Shown: one piece after another, positions 34,400 to 43,735 of the stretch
How the letters are laid out: every line of letters begins with the position of its first letter
Position numbering within the stretch: the stretch's first letter is position 1
Source of the DNA: Terriglobia bacterium
GTDB taxonomy: Bacteria > Acidobacteriota > Terriglobia > Acidiferrales > UBA7541
Length of the DNA: 64,000 nucleotides
Reading direction: 5' to 3'
Assembly: GCA_020072785.1 (NCBI GenBank)
Contig: JAIQGG010000003.1
Location: 1-64,000, forward strand
Translations under genes and position numbers: made by a program
The notes under the pieces: model-generated
What the model saw: the letters and a program-made list of their open reading frames with translations, nothing else
The model's database searches: none
What the model was told of the DNA's origin: nothing

Positions 34400-37300
34400 G
34401 TGTCCAATGACCGACTGACGGGTTCGGACCGCCGGGCGCTGCTGCTGTGGCTGGTGCTGGCGGTGGTGGGCACGCTGTTCGCGTGGAAAAACTATTTCGC
34501 GGCGTTCCCCGAGGCCGCGGTGAATTTTCAGGTGTCGCGCGCGGAGGCCCTGGGACGCGCGCGGAGCTTTGTGAGCGGGCTGGGCGAAGACGTGAGCGGC
34601 TACCAGTCGTCGATCGTGTTCGAGGTGGCGGACGGCGAGGAGGACGGGCACGCCAAGACGTATCTGGAACGCGAGCTGGGGCTGGAGCAGGCGAACCGGT
34701 TGATGGCCGGCGAGGTCAGCATCTGGTACTGGCAGGTGCGCTTCTTCCGGCCGCAGCAGAAGGAAGAGTTTGAAGTGCGCGTGAGCCCGGCGGGGAAGAT
34801 CGTGGGCTATGAGCACGTCATCGAAGAGGCGCGGGCGGGGGCGGCGCTGGAGCGCGCGGCGGCCGAGGCGGTGGCGCGGCAATTTTTGACGGCGCGCTAC
34901 GGAGCGGTGTTGAGCGCCTGGGATTTTCTGCCGGAGGAAGCCAACTCGAACCAGCGGCCGAATCGGTTGGACTGGTCGTTCACCTGGGAGAAGCACGGGT
35001 TCCGGGCCAAGGACGCGCCGTACCGGCTGCGGGTGACCTTGCAGGGCGACCAAGTCGGCGGTGCCGAGGAGTATCTGCAGGTGCCGGAAGCGTGGCGGCG
35101 AAGCTACAAGGAGCTGCGCTCGAGCAACGAGTTCTACAACGTGGTGGCCATCGTGCCGTACGCGCTGCTGCTGGGCGGCGCGCTGTGGCTGGGCGTGGCC
35201 CTGACGCGGCGCGGGCAGACCAGCTGGAGCGGCGCGGTAAAGCTCGGGCTGGTGGTGGCGGCGCTGCTCTTTTTGATGCAGTTGAACGAATGGCCGCTGG
35301 CGCGGGCCGGCTACGACACCAAGGAGTCCTACGCAAGCTTCGTGGCGCTGAAGCTGGCGGGCGCGGTGCTGTTCGCGCTGGGCTCGGCGCTGACCGTGGC
35401 GCTGATTCTGCCCGCGGCGGAGCCGCTCTACCGGGTATCGCAGCCGGGGCGGCTGCGGCTGGCGGAAACGGTGACGCTGCGCGGACTGCGCAGCAAGGAA
35501 TTCTTCAACGCGGCGTTTGTGGGGCTGTGCATGGCCGCGGCGCACATCGGGTTCATCGTGGCGTTTTACATGTACGGGCGGCGGGTGGGCGTGTGGGCGC
35601 CGCAGGAGCTGAACTACACGGACGCGGTGAACACGGCGTTTCCGTGGATCTCCGGAGTGGCCATCGGGCTGCTGGCGGCGACGAGTGAGGAATTTCTCTT
35701 TCGCCTGTTTGCGGTGCCGTACCTGGAAAAACTGACGCGTTCGCGCTGGCTGGCGGTGGTGCTGCCGGCGTTTGCCTGGGGCTTTCTGCACAGCGCCTAC
35801 CCGCAGGAGCCGGGCTACATCCGCGGAATCGAAGTGGGAATCGTCGGCGTAGTGGCCGGGGTGGTGATGCTGCGCTGGGGCATTCTGGCGACGCTGATCT
35901 GGCACTACACGGTGGATGCGCTGCTGGTGGGCCTGCTGCTGATCCGCTCGGACAGCCTCTATTTCAAGGTTTCGGGAGCAGTAGTGGGGGCGGCGGCGGT
36001 CGCACCGCTGGTCTTCGCAGGGATCTCCTATCTTCTGCGCGGGCGCTTCGAGGAGGACGAAGGGCTGCTGAACCGCGCAACGCCGTTGCCGGACGTGCGA
36101 ATTGCCAGCGAAGCCGCGCCGGAAAGCGCGGCGGCGCCGGTCTGGCGCTATGTGGCGCTGACGCCGGGGATGATCGCGTTTCTGGCGGTGTGCCTGGTGG
36201 CGGGCGGAGCGGCGGCCTGGAAGCTGAAGTCGGAAAGCATCGGCGACTACCTGCAAATGAACATTCACGCGCGGGAGGCGCGGGCCATCGCGGACGATGT
36301 GCTGCGCGCGCACGGCGTGCACCCGGAGGGCTACCGGACGGCAACCACGTTTGTCTCGGTGAGCGATCCTGTCACCAGCGAATATCTGCGGCGCACCGTG
36401 GGCATCGCGGAAGCCAACCGCATTTATGGCCAGGAGACGCCCGGCGCGCTCTGGCGCGTGCGTTACTTCCGCGAAGGGCAGGCCGAGGAGTACGCGGTGA
36501 TCCTGCGGCCGGACGGCACGGTGCATTCGCTTCGGCACACGCTGGCGGAGGCCGCGCCCGGCGCGTCACTGAGCAAAGAGGAAGCAGTGGCGCGCGCGGA
36601 GAAGTTTTTGCGCGAGACGAAGAAGCTGGATCTGAGCCAGTGGCATCTGGTAGAGGCCACCAGCGACAAGCGGCCGCACCGCATCGACCACACCTTGACG
36701 TGGGAGCGTACGGCGGGCTTTGTGCCCCCTGCGGGCGCGCCGGGCGGATTGGCGGCCGAGCCACCGGCGCACGCGCGGTTCGAAGTGCAGGTGCTCGGGG
36801 AGGAAGTGGCCAACTACCGCACGTTCATCAAGATTCCCGACGAATGGCGGCGCGCGCAGGAAGAACTGACGCTGCCGCGCACGCTGTATATGATCGGACG
36901 GGGCGTCTTTCTGGGAGGGCTGGTACTCACGGCGCTGATCTTCTTCCTGATGCACCTGCGCGCGGCCGCCACCGGCGTGCCCTGGAGGACGCTGAAGATT
37001 TTGGGCCTCGCGGGGCTCGGGGCGTTTCTGCTGAAGTTCGCGTTGGGCACATCCATTCCGGATCTGCTGGCCAACTACCGAACGGAGGTGCCGTTTCCTT
37101 ACGCGGCGGGAATCAGCGCCGTGGGGGCGCTCTTTGGCGCGATGTTTGTCTTCGGGGCGATTCTGCTGACTTTCGGCTTGGCCTGGGTGTATGCCAGCCG
37201 GGCCTTTGGCGCCGAACAACTGCCTGCGCTGAGCGGCTCGGGAGCGCCAGTGAGCCGGATGCCAGGAGCGTACTACCGGGATGCGCTGTGGGTCGGAATG

Positions 37301-37846
37301 GGGGGCACGGCGGCGCTCACCGGCCTGCACCAGGTCCTGGCTGTGGCCGCCGGGCACTGGCCGACGCTGCACCGCTCGCTGGCAGCCGCAGTGGGAGAGA
37401 GTTTTGACGCGGTTCTCCCGGCGGCCGCGGTGCTAAGCGGAGGGATTCTGCGCGGGCTGCTGCTGACGGGGTTGATTGCACTGGCGGCGGCGTTTGTGGC
37501 GGCGGAGGTTCGCCCCCGATGGCTGCGCGCGGCGCTGTTCCTGCTGACCGCGCTGTTTCTGGTGGGTGACTGGGGCAGCCCCGGGGACTTTGCGGGGCAG
37601 TTCCTGGCCCGGGGCATTCTGCTCGGGGTGCTGGTCTGGGGGGTGTGCCGGGTCGTACGGTTCAATCTCCTGGGCTATTTCCTGGTGGCGGCCAGTGGGA
37701 TGCTCTTCAGCGGGGCTGTGGAGCTGCTGGCGCAGCCGAACCCTTTCTACCGGGCCAACGGCTATGCGCTGCTGCTGGCGCTGGCCATGCTGTACGCCTG
37801 GCCGTTTGTGAACTGGCGGTTACGCGCTGATTCTACAGGCACTTAA
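34400..37846 (+). CDS. Large CPBP (CAAX-type) intramembrane protease with duplicated module
   Basis: The 1148-residue membrane protein has the CPBP signature in the middle: ATSEEFLFRLFAVPYLEKL (EExxxR), then FAWGFLHSAYP and LIWHYTVDALLVG with the His ligands. A soluble domain of about 200 residues precedes the first transmembrane block and recurs at about residues 610-840. Paired phrases are LGLEQANRLMAGEVSIWYW with VGIAEANRIYGQETPGALW, and RPNRLDWSFTWEK with RPHRIDHTLTWER. The second block of membrane helices lacks the EExxxR. The start is GTG 34400 after AGGAGG. Substrates are unknown. Confidence 0.85.
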   Translation: MSNDRLTGSDRRALLLWLVLAVVGTLFAWKNYFAAFPEAAVNFQVSRAEALGRARSFVSGLGEDVSGYQSSIVFEVADGEEDGHAKTYLERELGLEQANRLMAGEVSIWYWQVRFFRPQQKEEFEVRVSPAGKIVGYEHVIEEARAGAALERAAAEAVARQFLTARYGAVLSAWDFLPEEANSNQRPNRLDWSFTWEKHGFRAKDAPYRLRVTLQGDQVGGAEEYLQVPEAWRRSYKELRSSNEFYNVVAIVPYALLLGGALWLGVALTRRGQTSWSGAVKLGLVVAALLFLMQLNEWPLARAGYDTKESYASFVALKLAGAVLFALGSALTVALILPAAEPLYRVSQPGRLRLAETVTLRGLRSKEFFNAAFVGLCMAAAHIGFIVAFYMYGRRVGVWAPQELNYTDAVNTAFPWISGVAIGLLAATSEEFLFRLFAVPYLEKLTRSRWLAVVLPAFAWGFLHSAYPQEPGYIRGIEVGIVGVVAGVVMLRWGILATLIWHYTVDALLVGLLLIRSDSLYFKVSGAVVGAAAVAPLVFAGISYLLRGRFEEDEGLLNRATPLPDVRIASEAAPESAAAPVWRYVALTPGMIAFLAVCLVAGGAAAWKLKSESIGDYLQMNIHAREARAIADDVLRAHGVHPEGYRTATTFVSVSDPVTSEYLRRTVGIAEANRIYGQETPGALWRVRYFREGQAEEYAVILRPDGTVHSLRHTLAEAAPGASLSKEEAVARAEKFLRETKKLDLSQWHLVEATSDKRPHRIDHTLTWERTAGFVPPAGAPGGLAAEPPAHARFEVQVLGEEVANYRTFIKIPDEWRRAQEELTLPRTLYMIGRGVFLGGLVLTALIFFLMHLRAAATGVPWRTLKILGLAGLGAFLLKFALGTSIPDLLANYRTEVPFPYAAGISAVGALFGAMFVFGAILLTFGLAWVYASRAFGAEQLPALSGSGAPVSRMPGAYYRDALWVGMGGTAALTGLHQVLAVAAGHWPTLHRSLAAAVGESFDAVLPAAAVLSGGILRGLLLTGLIALAAAFVAAEVRPRWLRAALFLLTALFLVGDWGSPGDFAGQFLARGILLGVLVWGVCRVVRFNLLGYFLVAASGMLFSGAVELLAQPNPFYRANGYALLLALAMLYAWPFVNWRLRADSTGT

Positions 37847-38069
37847 GAGAACTTCGCGGGACCCTGGAGAAAACCCAAGCAACCCCCGGGAAAGTCCCGG
37901 AGTCTAGAAACATTGCACCGCGAATTTGCGTTCTTATAAGGGGGGAAGGTTGCTCACTCCCGGGGGAATCAGCCGTCCATAGAGGGTGATGTTCGCGGGG
38001 CCAGCCCATGGGAAGGCGGGCGGGCACTTCTTCGGAGGGTTTTCGAAAACCGCGAATCGAAAGCGAGCT

Positions 38070-38747
38070 ATGCCGCTTCCTCATTGGACCTTCGCTCTTG
38101 CGGATACATCTGGCCGGGCGGGCACGACCGAGGCCGCCCTGCCCACGGTGGCATCTTTGCCGGAACTCGACGAACGGTCGCTGGTGGCCGAAGCGCAAGC
38201 GGGCAGCCGTGCCGCGTTTGAGGAATTGGTGCGGCGCTACGACCGCGACGTGCTGCGCCTGGCGCTCAACCTGATGCGCCGGCCGGAGGACGCGCGCGAT
38301 GTCTACCAGGAAAGTTTTCTGAAGGTCTACCGCAACCTGCACCGCTTCCGCTTCGAAAGCAGCTTCTACACCTGGCTCTACCGCATCGTCACCAACGTCT
38401 GCCTGGACCACCTGCGCCGGCGGCAGGCGCGCCCCGAGGACCAGGCGCCGGAGAGCAGCGCGGAGCTGCGCGAGGACGGCATCACGGACTTTTTCGAGAG
38501 GCAGCGGGAACATCGCGCCACGCTCGATCCGGAGCGGCAGCTGATGGGCAAAGAGATCCAGAGGCGGCTGGCGGCGGCCATGCTGAGGCTTTCGCCGCGC
38601 GAGCGGGTCGTTTTCGAAATGAAGCATTACCAGGGATTGAAGCTGCGGGCCATCGGCGACGCGCTGGGCACGACGGAGGAGACAGTGAAGAACTCGCTCT
38701 TCCGGGCGACACGCAAGCTGCGCAGCCAGCTGGGAGAATTGCGATGA
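38070..38747 (+). CDS. ECF-type RNA polymerase sigma factor
   Basis: The 225-residue product has sigma region 2 (FEELVRRYDRDVLRLALNLM, DARDVYQESFLKVY, FYTWLYRIVTNVCLDHLRRR) and region 4 (LSPRERVVFEMKHYQGLKLRAIG with helix-turn-helix, TTEETVKNSLFRATRKLR). ATG 38070 is used. It overlaps the downstream anti-sigma gene by ATGA. It presumably activates the operon to 43687. Confidence 0.93.
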   Translation: MPLPHWTFALADTSGRAGTTEAALPTVASLPELDERSLVAEAQAGSRAAFEELVRRYDRDVLRLALNLMRRPEDARDVYQESFLKVYRNLHRFRFESSFYTWLYRIVTNVCLDHLRRRQARPEDQAPESSAELREDGITDFFERQREHRATLDPERQLMGKEIQRRLAAAMLRLSPRERVVFEMKHYQGLKLRAIGDALGTTEETVKNSLFRATRKLRSQLGELR

Positions 38748-39895
38748 GCCGGCCGGAAGAAAACGAGGCCGGACGCACGATGCCGTGCGCGGAAACGGCG
38801 CCGCTGCTTCCCTTCTACGCCTGCGACGAACTGGAGGCGCAGGAACGCGAGCGGGTGGCGGGGCACGTGGCAACCTGTGCACGATGCGCGGCGCAACTGG
38901 CGGAAGAACGCGCGTTACTGGACGCGCTGGCCGCGATGCCGCAGCCCGCGGACCGGCTGAACCCCTCGGACATGCTTCTGTCGCAGTGCCGCAGCGAGCT
39001 GGCCGAGTCGCTGGACGATCTGGCGGCGCCGCCGGAAAGGGTGCACTGGCAGCCGTTCGGATGGTTGCGGCAGCTGATCGTCTTCCGGCCGGCCTGGAGT
39101 GCGGCGGCACTGGTGCTGCTGGGAATCCTGGCGGGCACGCAGGCGCCGGATCTGCTGCACACCGGCGGCGCGCCGAATCCGGGGCGCATCGTGCGCGCCA
39201 CGCCGCGGCTGAGCGACGAGCAGTTGTCGAAGATGGCCGTGGCGGGAATCAATTTTGCGCCGTCGCCGGACGCCGCGCCGGGCACCGTGCAGGTGCAGTT
39301 GCGCGCGGAAGAGCCGCTGGTGCTTTCCGGAAGCGTTGAGGATGCGGACGTGCGGCGCGTGCTGACGTACGTCGTGGAGAACGGGCAGCGTTTCGATGCC
39401 GGGGTACGGCTGGACTGCCTGGACGCGCTGAAGACGCACTCTGGCGATGCCGACGTGCGCCGCTCGCTGCGGGCCGCGGCGCGCCGGGACGCGAATCCCG
39501 CGGTGCGGCTGAAAGCGCTGGATGCGCTGCGCCTGGCGGTAGACGACGCCGAAGTGCGCGAGACGCTGCTCGATGCTCTGGAGAACGACCGGAACCCGGG
39601 CGTGCGCGTGGAAGCGGTGAATCTGCTGGCCGGTTCGCTCCAGCCGCAGGAAAAGGAATTTGCCGCGCTGCCGGTACCGCCTGTGCCGCCAGCGCCGCCG
39701 CGGGCTTTGCGTCCCCCGCGGCCGCCGCTCCCGAGCGGCACGAACCTCGTCATCGCCGCACCGCTGCCGGTTGATCCGTCCGTGGCGCGCGTGCTGCGTG
39801 CACTCGAGGAGCTGGCGCGCAAAGATCCCAATCCCTACGTCCGCCTGCGCAGCGCCGCGGCGCTGCGGCAGATCGGGCCGCGCGAGACACACTGA
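38744..39895 (+). CDS. Anti-sigma factor with HEAT-like repeats
   Basis: The 383-residue product has a zf-HC2-like anti-sigma motif (HVATCARC, H41/C45/C48) in the first 60 residues and a membrane segment at about 112-130. The periplasmic part has HEAT-like helical repeats (RRVLTYVVENGQR, VRRSLRAAARRDANPAVRLKALDAL, VRETLLDALENDRNPGVRVEAVNLL). A Pro-rich linker and a last repeat follow. The ATGA overlap couples it to the sigma gene. It probably holds the sigma factor until an envelope signal is sensed. Confidence 0.87.
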   Translation: MSRPEENEAGRTMPCAETAPLLPFYACDELEAQERERVAGHVATCARCAAQLAEERALLDALAAMPQPADRLNPSDMLLSQCRSELAESLDDLAAPPERVHWQPFGWLRQLIVFRPAWSAAALVLLGILAGTQAPDLLHTGGAPNPGRIVRATPRLSDEQLSKMAVAGINFAPSPDAAPGTVQVQLRAEEPLVLSGSVEDADVRRVLTYVVENGQRFDAGVRLDCLDALKTHSGDADVRRSLRAAARRDANPAVRLKALDALRLAVDDAEVRETLLDALENDRNPGVRVEAVNLLAGSLQPQEKEFAALPVPPVPPAPPRALRPPRPPLPSGTNLVIAAPLPVDPSVARVLRALEELARKDPNPYVRLRSAAALRQIGPRETH

Positions 39896-39916
39896 ACTCC
39901 GGACACTGGCCCTGGA

Positions 39917-41737
39917 ATGAGGACGCTATCTCCAAACCGCCCCTTTGCTCTCCGGAAAAAAAGAACCGCTTTTCCGCGCGCACTCACCGCGCTGCTGGCT
40001 GGCGTTCTGCTGGGCGCGGCGCCTGCAGCCTTCGGTGAGCCCGAGCCACGCGACCCGGCACCCGCTCCGGATTGGCCGCGCGCCTTCGTGGAGCGCCGGG
40101 GCGCGCTGCCGACCGAGGACGGGCTGAAGCTGCGGATCTCGGCGGATCTCGGCTCGGTACATGTCTTCACGCAGGGGCCGGGGGAAGCGCCTGCCGTGCG
40201 CTACCTGGTGCGCGTGGAAACCGATGTGCCGGAGCCGCTCGCGCAACAACTGCTGGCGCAGTATGCGCTGGCGGCGAAATCCACGCCGGGAGGCGTGCAG
40301 ATCACGGGAGCGCTGCCGCCGCACAGCGCGCACGGACCCGCTGCGGAGGCGCAGTTCTGGGTGCGCTTCGAGGTGCGTGTGCCGCGAGGCTACAGCGTGG
40401 AGGTCACGACCGGAGCGGGGGACATCGAAACCGAGGACCTTGGCGGCACGGCAAGCTTGAGCACGCAGGGCGGGAACATTCGCTGCGGACGCATTGGCGG
40501 AAACGGCGGGCGCAGCGCGGGCGCAGGAAAGGTGGCGGCGCGGCTGGAAACCCAGGGCGGGCACATCCGCGTGCTGGACGTGGCGGGGGACCTCGAGGCC
40601 TCCACGGGCGGGGGGCACATCAACGCCGGCATTATCGCGGGGGATGCCAAACTGCACTCCGGCGGTGGCCACATCCACGCGGCGCAAATCGGCGGGCGGG
40701 CGGATCTGAGCACGGACGGCGGAAACATCGCCGTGGGCCAGGCCGGGAACACGGTAGCGGTGCGCACGGGCGGGGGACAGATTGATTTCGGGGAAGTGCG
40801 CGGGTCGGTGCACGCGCAGACCGCGGGCGGCGGAATCCGCATCGCCTATGTGGCCGGGCCGATGGAAGTGGAGACGAGCGCGGGCAGCATCTGCCTGACG
40901 CGCGTGGCCGGCGCCGTGCGCGCGGAAACCGCGGGGGGCACGATCACCGCGTTCATCAATCCGGATGCGCCGGCACAAGGCGGCGCGGTGCGGCTGGCCG
41001 CGGCTTCGCAGCTCATTTCCGGCGCCGGCGACATTCTGGTGTACCTGCCGCGGAATCTTGCGGCCACCATCGAGGCCACCGTGGAATCGGGCGGAGAGAA
41101 CCGCATCCAGGCCGATCCCGCGCTGGCGCTGAAAATGCAGAGGGAGGACCCCTCCGGCGCGGGGCCGGTGCGCGCCAGCGCCACGCTCAACGGCGGCGGA
41201 GCGCTGCTGCGGCTGCGCACGGGAATGGGCAAGATCCGCCTGCAATATCTGGATGCGGACGTGGCGCTGCGCCAAGCCCTGCTGCGCGAGCAGGCCGGGC
41301 GGATGCAGGAGCGGATGCAGGAAATGCAGATGGAAACCGTGGCGCAGATAGAAGCGGCGCGCGCGGCGGCCGACGCACAAGCCGCCGCGGCCGACGAGAC
41401 AAGCGGCTGGTTCGACGCCTGGATGGAAGCGATCGAGGAGAGACTGCGCGGCGGGGTGGGAGAAGATCCCGCGGAGCTGCAAAAACGCGCCAGCTATGCC
41501 CCTCCGCCGGCCTACCCGGCCCTGGCCAAGCAGGCCGGCGTGCAGGGAATCGTGCGGCTGCAGGTGCGCGTGGGGAAAGACGGACGCACTGAAGTGCTGA
41601 AGATTCTGGAAGGCGAGCCGGTGCTGGCGGATGCGGCGATTGCCGCGGTGCAGCGGTGGACCTACCGGCCGCGGCTGCTGAACGGCCGGCCGGTGAACGT
41701 GATTTCGGAAGTGACGTTCAACTTCCAATTGCGCTGA
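39917..41737 (+). CDS. DUF4097-type beta-helix fused to a TonB C-terminal domain
   Basis: The 606-residue product has a signal peptide (about 17-41). A long repetitive beta-helix region (about 55-440) carries recurring STGGGHINAG, STDGGNIAVG and TAGGGIRIAY-like phrases, as in DUF4097 adhesin-like proteins. A charged coiled-coil stretch covers about 445-490. The C-terminal TonB domain (about 507-606) includes YPALAKQAGVQGIVRLQVRV and AAVQRWTYRPRLLNGRPV. No N-terminal ExbB-type anchor is seen, so it is probably a periplasmic or surface protein. It belongs to the sigma operon. Confidence 0.85.
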   Translation: MRTLSPNRPFALRKKRTAFPRALTALLAGVLLGAAPAAFGEPEPRDPAPAPDWPRAFVERRGALPTEDGLKLRISADLGSVHVFTQGPGEAPAVRYLVRVETDVPEPLAQQLLAQYALAAKSTPGGVQITGALPPHSAHGPAAEAQFWVRFEVRVPRGYSVEVTTGAGDIETEDLGGTASLSTQGGNIRCGRIGGNGGRSAGAGKVAARLETQGGHIRVLDVAGDLEASTGGGHINAGIIAGDAKLHSGGGHIHAAQIGGRADLSTDGGNIAVGQAGNTVAVRTGGGQIDFGEVRGSVHAQTAGGGIRIAYVAGPMEVETSAGSICLTRVAGAVRAETAGGTITAFINPDAPAQGGAVRLAAASQLISGAGDILVYLPRNLAATIEATVESGGENRIQADPALALKMQREDPSGAGPVRASATLNGGGALLRLRTGMGKIRLQYLDADVALRQALLREQAGRMQERMQEMQMETVAQIEAARAAADAQAAAADETSGWFDAWMEAIEERLRGGVGEDPAELQKRASYAPPPAYPALAKQAGVQGIVRLQVRVGKDGRTEVLKILEGEPVLADAAIAAVQRWTYRPRLLNGRPVNVISEVTFNFQLR

Positions 41738-41829
41738 CGGCGCCGCGCGCCGCGGACAGATTTCGGGGCCCCTCCTGCGCGCCTGCCGGGCGCGCGGGAA
41801 AAGATATTCGACGGAGGAGGATCGCGTCC

Positions 41830-42597
41830 ATGTCACGAAACGTGCTTCGCGGGTCTCTGCTGCTAACCGTGGTTCTGAGCGTGACGCTGCTGGCCACGCC
41901 GTGCTTCGCCTTGCAGGACGATTTCGAGCGCACCTACCCGCTGCAGCCGGGCGGCTCGTTCGAGCTGCAGAACGTCAACGGCATGGTGCAGATCCAGGGC
42001 TGGGAGCGCAACGAGGTGGAAATTCACGCGGTGAAGACGACGCGGAGAAAACTTTCCGACCTGGACCGCGTCTCAATTGAAGTGAGCGCAAGGCCGGAGG
42101 CGATCGCCGTGGTGACGCGCTATCCCCAGGACGAAGGCGTGGAAGTGGCCGTGGAATACATCGTGCATGTGCCGCACAACGCGCGCATCGAGCACGTCGG
42201 AACGGTGAACGGCACACTGCGCATCTCCGGCGTCGACCGGCTGAACGACCTGCACACGGTGAACGGCAACGTGGAAGTCTACGAGGCCGCAGGCACAGTG
42301 CACGCGCGAACCACCAACGGAAACGTGCGCCTGGAGCTGGCGCATTTCCGCGAGGCTCAGGAAGCCAGCGCGGAGACGACCAACGGCTCTGTGCTGCTGG
42401 CGGTGCCCGCGGAAACGCAGGCGCAGCTCGAGGCACGCTGCCTGAACGGGGATTTCCGCTCGGAGCTGCCGCTGGCTCTGGAGAGTACGCTGCAGCCGCG
42501 CGAAGTGCATGGCCGGCTGGGAAGCGGCGGCGGGCCGATCCGCCTGCGCACGATCAATGGAAGCATTCGAGTGGTCGTTCTGCGGACGAGCGTCTAG
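41830..42597 (+). CDS. DUF4097-family secreted protein
   Basis: The 255-residue product has a signal peptide (about 1-27). A right-handed beta-helix follows with regular NVNGMVQIQGW, TVNGTLRISGV, TVNGNVEVYEA, TTNGNVRLEL and TTNGSVLLAV rungs. Such proteins are exported and often sit near ECF sigma genes. GGAGGAGG lies upstream of ATG 41830. It is the fourth gene in the sigma operon. Confidence 0.87.
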   Translation: MSRNVLRGSLLLTVVLSVTLLATPCFALQDDFERTYPLQPGGSFELQNVNGMVQIQGWERNEVEIHAVKTTRRKLSDLDRVSIEVSARPEAIAVVTRYPQDEGVEVAVEYIVHVPHNARIEHVGTVNGTLRISGVDRLNDLHTVNGNVEVYEAAGTVHARTTNGNVRLELAHFREAQEASAETTNGSVLLAVPAETQAQLEARCLNGDFRSELPLALESTLQPREVHGRLGSGGGPIRLRTINGSIRVVVLRTSV

Positions 42598-42643
42598 GGT
42601 CCAGGCCCGGCGAGCGCCGCATAAAAAAGAGAGGACGACGAAG

Positions 42644-43687
42644 ATGAATCACCGCACGATGTGGACCGCCGGAGGACTGGCCGCGCTGGGGTTGATGCTG
42701 GCCGCGCTGCCCGGACCATCCCGGGCAAAACTGGCTCCGGAAGAGCGCGCGCTGGAGCAGATGCAGCAGCGCATCCAGGCAAAGCTGGCCTGGGGCCAGG
42801 AAGAGATTGCCAGCCGCGCGGCGCGGCTGACGGAAGAGCCAGGGGTGCATATCGCCCTGGCCAAACAAGCCATCGCCAGAGCCGCGGCCGCCCTGCCGGA
42901 CGGCGACGAGGCTGCGGCCATGGCCATGCCCGGCGAGGGCGCGGGGTGGCTGGGGGTGGAGATGCGCGAAATCACCGCCGAGAAGGCCAAGGAGCTGAAG
43001 CTGCCGGCGGAGCGCGGCGCGCTCTTGAGCCAAGTGATGGCGGACAGCCCGGCGGCCAAGGCGGGACTCAAGGAAAATGACGTGGTCACGGAGATCAACG
43101 GGCAGCCCATCGAAGGGACGCTGCAGTTCCGGCGGATGATCCGGGAGATCCCGGCGGGGCGCACGGCGCAGTTGACGGTGTGGCGCGGGGGCCGCGCGCA
43201 AAGCCTCAGCGTAACCCTCGGAGGCGCGATGGAGGCCCACAAAGCCTGGGCCAAGGGAATGCCGCCGCGGGAGTTTACGTTCCACATGCCGCCCATGCCG
43301 GAGATGCGGGACATGCCGCGGTTCGAATGGCATGGCGAGATGATGCAGAGCGGGCGTCCGCGGCTGGGGATTGACGGAGAAGACCTGAGCGGACAACTCG
43401 GTGCGTACTTCGGCGCGCCGGACGGTGAAGGCATCCTGGTGCACGAGGTGCACGAAGGCTCGCCGGCGGAGAAGGCGGGAATCAAGGCCGGAGACGTGCT
43501 GATCAAGTTCGATGGAGAGAGACTCCGCACGGTCGGAGACCTGCGGGAAAAGCTGGCCGGGGTGCGCGAGCAGAAGAAGGTGAAGCTGGGCGTGCTGCGC
43601 AACCGTAGTGAGATCACGGTAGAAGCCACAATCGAGCCGCCGGAAGCGCCGAAGCCGCGGAAGCCCGAGCATCCCACGAACATTTAG
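42644..43687 (+). CDS. Secreted protein with two PDZ domains
   Basis: The 347-residue product has a signal peptide (about 8-28) and a helical region. The first PDZ domain (about 97-195) has GWLGVEMREI and DSPAAKAGLKENDVVTEINGQPI. A Met/Pro-rich linker (about 210-235) separates it from a second PDZ (about 243-330: GSPAEKAGIKAGDVLIKFDGERL). There is no trypsin-like protease domain, so it resembles HtrA without the enzyme. It ends the operon before a strong terminator. Confidence 0.88.
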   Translation: MNHRTMWTAGGLAALGLMLAALPGPSRAKLAPEERALEQMQQRIQAKLAWGQEEIASRAARLTEEPGVHIALAKQAIARAAAALPDGDEAAAMAMPGEGAGWLGVEMREITAEKAKELKLPAERGALLSQVMADSPAAKAGLKENDVVTEINGQPIEGTLQFRRMIREIPAGRTAQLTVWRGGRAQSLSVTLGGAMEAHKAWAKGMPPREFTFHMPPMPEMRDMPRFEWHGEMMQSGRPRLGIDGEDLSGQLGAYFGAPDGEGILVHEVHEGSPAEKAGIKAGDVLIKFDGERLRTVGDLREKLAGVREQKKVKLGVLRNRSEITVEATIEPPEAPKPRKPEHPTNI

Positions 43688-43703
43688 CGGCAACCTGAAA
43701 CAA

Positions 43704-43735
43704 GGGCCCGGGCTTATGCCCGGGCCTTTTTTGTT
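43704..43735 (+). terminator. Rho-independent terminator, shared with the opposing gene
   Basis: GGCCCGGGC (43705-43713) and GCCCGGGCC (43718-43726) form a perfect 9-bp stem with loop TTAT, then TTTTTT. The stop codon of the minus-strand gene (TAA at 43714-43716) lies in the loop. Confidence 0.9.

Noticed and set aside
34268-36538. 757-codon N-terminal extension of recG on the minus strand
   Set aside because: It lies antisense to the CPBP gene and is His/Arg/Gln-rich. RecG has its normal N-terminus at 34267.
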